Below are positions 1 through 5,369 of a DNA stretch of 6,711 bases, piece by piece. The DNA lies in assembly GCA_002340405.1 (NCBI GenBank), contig DDLZ01000107.1, positions 1-6,711 on the forward strand, given 5' to 3'. A program made the translations under genes and the position numbers. The stretch comes from Bacteroidales bacterium UBA2559. GTDB lineage: Bacteria > Bacteroidota > Bacteroidia > Bacteroidales > Bacteroidaceae. Within the stretch, counting starts at the first letter, position 1; each line of letters opens with the position of its first letter. Below the pieces are notes generated by a model. It was not told the DNA's origin. It was given only the letters and a program-made list of their open reading frames with translations, and did no database searches.

Positions 1-25
1 TGGAATTAAATAATTACGTTTTTTG

Positions 26-33
26 CAAATATA
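26..33 (-). promoter_or_regulatory. possible leftward -7 box (weak)
   Basis: Read on the minus strand this is TATATTTG, a full match to the Bacteroidota -7 consensus TAnnTTTG, pointing out of the left edge of the window. No convincing TTTG -33 box lies about 19 bases behind it, and the surrounding DNA is very AT-rich, so a chance match is quite possible. If real, it would drive a divergent gene left of the window. Confidence 0.2.
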
Positions 34-133
34 ATATAAATACTATCGAATGATAAACCTATTCTGTTGCATTTATGTTGAAACATTTTTTTAGGGACTG
101 AATTGTTGTCAAAGAACAGTTTTTGACGTTATT

Positions 134-141
134 TAAATTTG
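134..141 (+). promoter_or_regulatory. candidate promoter (-7 box) for the kinase operon
   Basis: TAAATTTG is a full match to the Bacteroidota sigma-ABfr -7 element TAnnTTTG. It lies about 70 bases ahead of the chosen ATG at 212, which would give a 5' leader of roughly 60 bases. The -33 element is poor: the nearest upstream TTG is at 106-108, a spacing of 25 bases, longer than usual, and the TTTG at 122-125 is too close. It is the only good -7 match on this strand in the AT-rich leader. No riboswitch-like structure is evident in 1-211. Confidence 0.4.
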
Positions 142-211
142 ATTTGCCGGAGTAATAATTTCTGAAACATTATTGCAAAATAGACTCGGTTGGAGTAACT
201 TTGGTCTCGTT

Positions 212-1651
212 ATGAATGATGACTTAAAACAACTGTTGCAGCGGTATTCCGGATGTGAAGCCGGGCAGGCAACAAGGCTTAAGACGGCCGGCTCCAACAG
301 GATCTATTACCGTATGGCGTGTGACGGTGATACGATTATAGGTGTGGAGGGTACGAATCCCGATGAGAACGCCGCATTTATCGGTATAGGACGTCATCTC
401 CGAAGTCAGAAGCTGCCGGTGCCTGAGATCCTGGCGGTATCGGATAGCGGAATGTCTTACCTGCTGCAGGACCTTGGCGATGATCCACTCTATGAGCTGA
501 TGGGGAGTGCCCGTGAGAGCGGTCATTATGAAGAGGAGCATGTCAGGCTGTTGGAGAAGACTATGAGTCTGCTGCCCGACCTGCAATTCAAGGGCGGAAG
601 CGGTTTGGATTTCAAGGTCTGTTTCCCTTGTGAGTCATTCGACAGACGCAGTATATTATGGGACCTCAACTATTTCAAATACAATTTTCTTAAGCTTACG
701 GGAGTGGAGTTCCACGAGGCGCGTCTTGAGGACGATTTTGAGGCATTTGTCACGCTGCTGCTCAGGGATGCTCCTTACGACACCTTTATGTATCGCGATT
801 TCCAGGCCCGTAACGTTATGATTCTGGACGAAGAGCCCTGGTTCATAGATTTTCAGGGAGGACGCCACGGGCCTATAGAGTATGATGTGGCTTCGTTCCT
901 GTGGCAGGCGAGTGCGGCATATCCCGATGAGCTTAAGACTCATCTTATAGATATTTATCTTAAGTCGCTGGAACGCTGCCGCAATGTGAGCAGAGAGGTG
1001 TTTCTTAAAAATCTGTTTCACTTTGCAATGTTCCGTACGTTGCAGGTGCTGGGCGCTTACGGGTTTCGCGGCTATTTTGAACGTAAGCTCTATTTTATCA
1101 AGAGCATACCGGCCGCCATCTCAAATTTACGTACATTGCTTGATGCAGGAGTCGGCGCCTACGAGTACCCCTATCTGACAGAGGTGCTGCAACGGATTGT
1201 GGATTTGCCGCAGTTTGCATTGGCCGATAAGGGCGATGACGGCCGTCTTACGGTGCGGATTATAAGTTTTTCATACCGTTACGGCATACCCGACGACAAT
1301 AGCGGCAACGGCGGCGGTTTTGTTTTTGACTGCCGCGGACTGCATAATCCCGGTATGTACGAGCGCTTCAGGCAGTTTACCGGAGCCGATGCGGCTGTCA
1401 TAGAGTTTTTGGAGAAGGAGGGTGAGGTGCAGAGTTATTTGGATAATGTTTACCGGCTGGTTGATATGTCGGTCGGGAAGTATTTGAAGCGGGGTTTTAC
1501 AAATCTTATGGTTGCTTTTGGGTGCACCGGCGGCCGCCATCGCTCGCTCTATTGTGCAAACCATCTGGCGGAGCATTTGAAGGAGAAGTTTGCGGGCGGA
1601 ATAAGAATTTTGCTTGAACATCGCGAACAGAATATAAGCGAAGAGTTATGA
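212..1651 (+). CDS. AmgK-like amino-sugar kinase fused to RapZ C-terminal domain
   Basis: This 479-residue cytosolic protein has two domains. Residues about 1-320 are an aminoglycoside-phosphotransferase (APH) fold kinase: a nucleotide-loop-like GSNRIYYRM (27-35), the catalytic-loop motif YRDFQARN (D196 as presumed base, N201) and the metal-binding IDFQG (D213). Residues about 346-472 match the RapZ C-terminal domain, with SFSYRYGIP (352-360), VFDCR (371-375) and GCTGGRHRS (437-445). The kinase resembles AmgK, which phosphorylates MurNAc and GlcNAc at the anomeric carbon; the MurU-like gene that follows supports this, but the substrate is not proven. In E. coli RapZ this C-terminal region binds glucosamine-6-phosphate and RNA; the N-terminal RapZ ATPase domain is absent. 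I chose ATG 212 because family members start close to the L-x-x-x-L-x-x-x-Y-S-G segment; an in-frame TTG at 173 would add 13 unlikely residues. GGAG at 192-195 is too far upstream to be a normal ribosome binding site. The stop overlaps the next start (ATGA). Confidence 0.93.
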   Translation: MNDDLKQLLQRYSGCEAGQATRLKTAGSNRIYYRMACDGDTIIGVEGTNPDENAAFIGIGRHLRSQKLPVPEILAVSDSGMSYLLQDLGDDPLYELMGSARESGHYEEEHVRLLEKTMSLLPDLQFKGGSGLDFKVCFPCESFDRRSILWDLNYFKYNFLKLTGVEFHEARLEDDFEAFVTLLLRDAPYDTFMYRDFQARNVMILDEEPWFIDFQGGRHGPIEYDVASFLWQASAAYPDELKTHLIDIYLKSLERCRNVSREVFLKNLFHFAMFRTLQVLGAYGFRGYFERKLYFIKSIPAAISNLRTLLDAGVGAYEYPYLTEVLQRIVDLPQFALADKGDDGRLTVRIISFSYRYGIPDDNSGNGGGFVFDCRGLHNPGMYERFRQFTGADAAVIEFLEKEGEVQSYLDNVYRLVDMSVGKYLKRGFTNLMVAFGCTGGRHRSLYCANHLAEHLKEKFAGGIRILLEHREQNISEEL

Positions 1652-2394
1652 ATGCGTTGATCTTGGCCGCAGGATTGGGGACCCGACTGGGCAGCCTGAC
1701 CGCCGACTGTCCCAAAGCGCTGGTCGAGGTGGCCGGACGTACAATGTTGGAGCATCAGATACGTCGTCTGTCTGCCGCAGGATTTGACCGTTTTGTAATC
1801 AATATCCACCATTTTGCGCCTAAGGTGAGAGCGTTTCTTGCCGACAACTCAAACTTCGGTCTTGACATACGCCTGTCCGATGAGAGCGGCCTGCTGCTGG
1901 ATACCGGCGGCGGAATACGTCAGGCAATGCGTCTGTTCGACAATGATGAGCCGGTGTTGGTGCACAATGTGGATATTTTCTCTTCAACCGACCTTAAGAT
2001 GTTGTATGAGGGGCATCGGAAGAGCGGGGCCGATGCTACGCTGTTGGTGGCAAGCCGCTCTTCGTCAAGGTATCTCTATTTTGATGTAAACGGGATGTTG
2101 TGCGGCTGGAGCAACGAGAGCACCGGCCGGGTACGTTCTCCTCTTGCCGGATTCGACAAGAGCCGTTATACCCCCTATGCTTTTCAAGGCATACATGTTG
2201 TGTCGCGGACTCTGCTGCCGCTGCTTGATTCCGTTCCCGACCGGACGTTTGGGATAACCCGTTTCTACCTGGAGCATGCCGACAGGCTTAAGCTGCGTAA
2301 GGTTGTGGTATCTTCCGAAGGGTGGGTTGATGCCGGTAAACCCGAAACCCTTTCGGCTGCTGAACGGATGCTGGCCTCTTTGGGATATGAGTAA
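1648..2394 (+). CDS. murU: MurU-like sugar-1-phosphate nucleotidylyltransferase
   Basis: This 248-residue cytosolic enzyme of the NTP_transferase (GT-A-like) family would join a sugar 1-phosphate to an NTP, releasing pyrophosphate and an NDP-sugar. The N-terminal signature LAAGLGTRL (6-14) with P22-K23 binds the nucleotide. LDTGGGIRQA (84-93) is the sugar-side loop, as in MurU (ETGGGI), the HNVD motif (106-109) supplies the metal-binding D109, and WVDAGKPE (226-233) matches the C-terminal active-site segment of the family. It is a minimal form without a left-handed beta-helix acyltransferase domain, so not GlmU-like. Following an AmgK-like kinase with a 4-base ATGA overlap, it most likely makes UDP-MurNAc or UDP-GlcNAc from the kinase product, as MurU does in Pseudomonas. 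Other sugars (for example mannose-1-phosphate, as for GDP-mannose pyrophosphorylase-like proteins) cannot be excluded. The symbol rests on motif similarity plus context, not on a proven substrate. Confidence 0.88.
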   Translation: MNALILAAGLGTRLGSLTADCPKALVEVAGRTMLEHQIRRLSAAGFDRFVINIHHFAPKVRAFLADNSNFGLDIRLSDESGLLLDTGGGIRQAMRLFDNDEPVLVHNVDIFSSTDLKMLYEGHRKSGADATLLVASRSSSRYLYFDVNGMLCGWSNESTGRVRSPLAGFDKSRYTPYAFQGIHVVSRTLLPLLDSVPDRTFGITRFYLEHADRLKLRKVVVSSEGWVDAGKPETLSAAERMLASLGYE

Positions 2395-3097
2395 TAACCG
2401 GCTGCTGGATGAGATGATGCTTCACAGGGACCCGGCCCAGGTGGAGGGACTGATGCGTTTCTTCAAGACCGGCCCGGGAGAGTACGGCGAGGGTGACCTG
2501 TTTCTTGGCATCAAAGTTCCGGTGACCCGTGCCGTGGTCAAGAGGTGCCGGCCCTATGTGAGCTTTGCGCATCTTGAGGAGTGTATAACCAACAGATACC
2601 ATGAGGTGCGTCTTGCAGCGCTTCTCTGTCTGGTGAGGATTTTTGATGACTCAAAAAGGGATCCCCGATTGCAACATGAGTGTATTGAGTTTTACCTTGC
2701 TCATACTGACTATATAAACAACTGGGACCTTGTTGACCTGTCATGTTATAATCTGTTGGGAACATGGCTGCTTGACAAGGACCGCACCATACTCTACGAT
2801 TTGGCGCGTAACGGCCGCACCATATGGGAGCAGCGCATAGGTATGGTCAGCACCATGCAGTTTATCCGTCACGGGGAGTTGGACGACACCTTCAGAATAG
2901 CCGATATCCTCATTGATCATGAGCATGACCTGATACATAAGGCTGTGGGTTGGCTTGTGCGTGAGGCCGGCAAGCGGGATGCTGAGGCTCTTAAGGAGTG
3001 GCTTGAGCCCCGTTATCGTACAATGCCGCGTACAATGCTGCGCTACGCCATTGAGAAGTTCCCCGACGACGTCCGCCGCAACTATTTGAAACGGTAA
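2387..3097 (+). CDS. alkD: AlkD-family DNA alkylation repair glycosylase
   Basis: This 236-residue protein matches the usual length of AlkD, a HEAT-like-repeat DNA glycosylase that excises positively charged N3- and N7-alkylated purines without flipping the base. YGEGDLFLGIKVPVTR (33-48) is the family's N-terminal signature. The residues lining the DNA cleft of Bacillus cereus AlkD appear conserved: NNWDLVD gives W113 and catalytic D117 (W109 and D113 in B. cereus), R150 in WEQRIG corresponds to R148, and W189 in AVGWLVRE to W187. It is therefore expected to be active. ATG 2387 was chosen because it gives a full-length family member; the frame stays open upstream inside the murU-like gene, but that stretch does not look like AlkD. 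The start overlaps the murU-like stop by 8 bases, suggesting translational coupling. A repair enzyme last in a sugar-salvage operon has no obvious functional link and may be there only for shared transcription. Confidence 0.92.
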   Translation: MSNNRLLDEMMLHRDPAQVEGLMRFFKTGPGEYGEGDLFLGIKVPVTRAVVKRCRPYVSFAHLEECITNRYHEVRLAALLCLVRIFDDSKRDPRLQHECIEFYLAHTDYINNWDLVDLSCYNLLGTWLLDKDRTILYDLARNGRTIWEQRIGMVSTMQFIRHGELDDTFRIADILIDHEHDLIHKAVGWLVREAGKRDAEALKEWLEPRYRTMPRTMLRYAIEKFPDDVRRNYLKR

Positions 3098-3117
3098 ACT
3101 TTCTCTCTGCCGGACCG

Positions 3118-3134
3118 GTCTGTCAATCAGTGAC
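3118..3134. repeat. 17-base imperfect direct repeat, copy 1
   Basis: Copy 1 of GTYTGTCAATCAGTRAC (here Y=C, R=G). The core TGTCAATCAGT is identical in copy 2, which starts 41 bases further on, and only two bases differ over 17. In this copy CTGTCA (3120-3125) and TGACAG (3131-3136) form a perfect 6-base-pair stem around ATCAG. An 8-base palindrome, GACCGGTC (3113-3120), overlaps its left end. Confidence 0.7.
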
Positions 3135-3158
3135 AGCAGACTCCCTTTGTACCGAACT

Positions 3159-3175
3159 GTTTGTCAATCAGTAAC
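3159..3175. repeat. 17-base imperfect direct repeat, copy 2
   Basis: Copy 2 of GTYTGTCAATCAGTRAC (here Y=T, R=A). The change of R to A destroys the stem seen in copy 1, but a different fold is available: ACCG and ACTG (3151-3154, 3156-3159) can pair with CAGT and CGGT (3169-3172, 3175-3178) around a 9-base loop with a small internal bulge. Confidence 0.7.
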
Positions 3176-3181
3176 GGTAAA

Positions 3182-5365
3182 TTATTCCGTACGATTTGAG
3201 TAGAAGCATTTCAGGCTTGTGCCGGGGTAGTAGTGCCTTAGGATTTCGCGGTAATTGCAGCCTTCCGATGCCATCACGGCGGCTCCTATCTGGCATAGAC
3301 CCACTCCGTGTCCCCAGCCGGCTCCGTGGAGAGTGAAACCTGTCAACCTGCCTTCTGCGTCCGTCTCTTTTTCGACAACAAAAGCGCTGCTGAACAGGTG
3401 TGACTCCGAGAGGCAGCGGCGTATCTCCAACTCTTTGCCGATGTTGACGGTGCGCAAAGTACCCTCTATCTCCAACTCCTTTATACGGCCGGAATGACCC
3501 CGGCTTATAGGGCGCAGATCTTTGATTTCGCCTATCTCAAGGCCGGATTTCCGGCGGAATATTTCAGAGAGCTGTTCGACACTGTATTCCACTTTCCACC
3601 GGTAGTAATCGGGTGTTTCAAGGTCATAACCGTTTAGCGATTCGGCCAATATATTGCCGCTTGCGGAATTGCAGAATGACTCCGGCTCCGAGAGGATCCA
3701 ACTGCGTGCATTCTCTTCGACGGTGAGATCGGGCAGGGCATCTTTTTTATCTATGTTGTTGTCGCGCAGTGGTATAAGATAGGGTATTTTTTTGTCCTGC
3801 CAGCAGGTGTCGAACTGTTCGGTTATGCCCCCGCAGCATTTGCTGAAACGGGCATCGCACAGACGGTTTTCATATGTCAGGATCTCGCTGAATGTCTCCC
3901 TTACAGCGGCTAGGGCGGCGGAATTGATTATGCGGGTAAGTCCTTGGTAGCGTTGGCAGTGATCGTCGGCACAGACATCGAATAATTTGTGCTGCTCATG
4001 GTCATACCAGCGCATTATGCGATTGTCAGACTGCTCATAGCAACTAGCTATGTTAGTTTTGAAGGGATGGAGTGAGCGAATTTGCGCCAGCACCCAACTG
4101 CGGGAGATTACGGCATGTGCTTTGAGGAACTCCTTGGGGGCAGAGGGTTTCATCTCCGATGATATTACGCTTGTCAGATACTCTTCAATCGGCAGCAAAT
4201 TGATGGCCCGTACATTCTCTCCTTCGGGAACGAAGATGAGGGTACCGGAGAAGGTCTGATCTTCACACCGCTCCCAGTGGAATCCTATGCCTATCGTCAC
4301 ATCGTACAGAGTGAATGTGCCGCCGTGCTCGTGGGGTGTGAGTATGACTTGGTCCACCAGTATGCCTCTCCAGTTCAGCTTGCCTTGAACTGTGCTGATC
4401 GTCATCTCGCCTTCAAGACTGCGGCGGCCGTCAGTGAAGCTGTCATTAAGGCAGAAACGAATCTCTTTTGCAGCCATTATACCCACTTTGATATCGGGCT
4501 GCGAAGGTGTGACCTGACGGAAAATTTCAAGTACCTTGCTCTCATTGAGTTTATCGAAATCCTCTTTTCGCGGCGTTATGACGAGTCCGAACATGTCTAT
4601 TGCTCCGGGACTGACCGTAACCCGGTCGTCGCCTTGGGCAAAATAGCAGTCGGGCCGGTGTTTGCCGCGTGGTATGACGGCGGTAACGACCTGCCCGTTA
4701 TGGTTAAATGAGAGTACGTTCACCCGCGGCTCATATTCGTTATCGCATATAGGCATGTCGTTTAATATGCTCCACATTTTTTCGGGGTCGGAGCCGCTAA
4801 ATACTATTACCGGAAAGCCGAAAGGCTCTATGGTTACAGGCTCATCGCCGCGGGGCGGTTCACTGCCGCGTAATATATCTACAAGCGGAATATTATCGGC
4901 GCTGCCTATCTGCATATGCAGGTGATCGGGTGCCGATGCTCCGCTGACCGGTCCGTTGTAGAATATTATGTATTCCGGCTTCAGCTTCCCGGCTATCTGT
5001 ACCATTTTTTCATAGCAGTCTCTGATGGCTTGAGGCCGATGCTTACGGCTGACCACGCAGAAGTGTTCCCTGAGTATGGGGTATGGGTTAACGAGAAGGT
5101 CATATCCGTCGCCCAGGTCTGCCACCTGTTGTTCTTTGGGACGGTTTTTGGCACAGAGGAAACAGCGCCGTGCAGCTATTTCGGAGGGGTCTATCCCGGC
5201 TGTCGTGGAGATTATTCTGGCGGGATTGAACTGTAACCTGAGTCCTGACGATGAGATTACTCTTGTCTTGATGCGACGTAGGTTGTTGAATGCTTTACGG
5301 CATGAAGGCCATCTGTCCAGTTGCTCTTCAAGGTGTCTGTCGAGATTTTTTAGAATGTTTTCCAT
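3182..5365 (-). CDS. DUF4922 (HIT-like) and SpoIID/LytB domain fusion protein
   Basis: This is a 727-residue two-part protein. Residues about 1-290 match DUF4922, a HIT-superfamily-like domain related to Ap4A/GDP-sugar phosphorylases: RRCFLCAKNRP (66-76, a CxxC pair), NPYPIL (93-98), and the presumed catalytic HLHMQ (148-152, pattern HxHxQ) after FYNGPVSGASAPD. Residues about 300-727 are a SpoIID/LytB domain, a family of lytic transglycosylases acting on peptide-stripped glycan: IEEYLTSVISSEM (393-405) with likely catalytic E403, a possible zinc site H459, C465, H469, C470 resembling that of Clostridioides SpoIID, CCGG (510-513), and GWGHGVGLCQIGA (683-695) before the C-terminal YYPGTSL. All key residues look intact. 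There is no signal peptide or membrane segment at the charged N-terminus (MENILKNLDRHLEEQ), so a cytosolic location is predicted, odd for a SpoIID domain. It starts 4 bases after the upstream glycosyltransferase stop, so the two are probably co-transcribed. The real substrate is unknown. Confidence 0.92.
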   Translation of the reverse strand: MENILKNLDRHLEEQLDRWPSCRKAFNNLRRIKTRVISSSGLRLQFNPARIISTTAGIDPSEIAARRCFLCAKNRPKEQQVADLGDGYDLLVNPYPILREHFCVVSRKHRPQAIRDCYEKMVQIAGKLKPEYIIFYNGPVSGASAPDHLHMQIGSADNIPLVDILRGSEPPRGDEPVTIEPFGFPVIVFSGSDPEKMWSILNDMPICDNEYEPRVNVLSFNHNGQVVTAVIPRGKHRPDCYFAQGDDRVTVSPGAIDMFGLVITPRKEDFDKLNESKVLEIFRQVTPSQPDIKVGIMAAKEIRFCLNDSFTDGRRSLEGEMTISTVQGKLNWRGILVDQVILTPHEHGGTFTLYDVTIGIGFHWERCEDQTFSGTLIFVPEGENVRAINLLPIEEYLTSVISSEMKPSAPKEFLKAHAVISRSWVLAQIRSLHPFKTNIASCYEQSDNRIMRWYDHEQHKLFDVCADDHCQRYQGLTRIINSAALAAVRETFSEILTYENRLCDARFSKCCGGITEQFDTCWQDKKIPYLIPLRDNNIDKKDALPDLTVEENARSWILSEPESFCNSASGNILAESLNGYDLETPDYYRWKVEYSVEQLSEIFRRKSGLEIGEIKDLRPISRGHSGRIKELEIEGTLRTVNIGKELEIRRCLSESHLFSSAFVVEKETDAEGRLTGFTLHGAGWGHGVGLCQIGAAVMASEGCNYREILRHYYPGTSLKCFYSNRTE

Positions 5366-5369
5366 CAGC

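Larger units (their letters stand above)
3118..3178. terminator. possible bidirectional terminator region between convergent genes
   Basis: The 84-base gap between the alkD stop and the stop of the minus-strand SpoIID gene contains two potential hairpins, 3120-3136 (6-base-pair perfect stem, 5-base loop) and 3151-3178 (4+4 base pairs with a bulge, 9-base loop). Neither is followed by a clear T-run in either direction, so they are not classic intrinsic terminators. The position where two operons meet is the main support for a termination role. Confidence 0.35.

Noticed and set aside
75..92. Short ATGT/ACAT hairpin followed by seven T, as an intrinsic terminator of a gene to the left
   Set aside because: The stem has only 4 pairs, all AT-rich, and no coding sequence is visible to its left in the window.
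173..211. TTG start adding 13 residues to the kinase
   Set aside because: The added residues (QNRLGWSNFGLV) do not resemble the family's N-terminus, and the ATG at 212 fits better. The frame is open back to a TGA at 140-142, so it cannot be formally excluded.
2276..2386. Extended start of the AlkD gene at 2276
   Set aside because: The extra 37 residues overlap the murU-like coding region and do not resemble AlkD; ATG 2387 gives the normal family length.
3090..3181. 9-base direct repeat AACGGTAAA (3090-3098 and 3173-3181) flanking the convergent gap, like a target-site duplication of a tiny mobile element
   Set aside because: The enclosed 74 bases lack terminal inverted repeats, and the left copy includes the alkD stop codon. 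Chance or local duplication is more likely.
4277..4711. 144-codon plus-strand open frame antisense to the DUF4922-SpoIID gene
   Set aside because: It lies opposite conserved coding sequence and shows no motif of its own.
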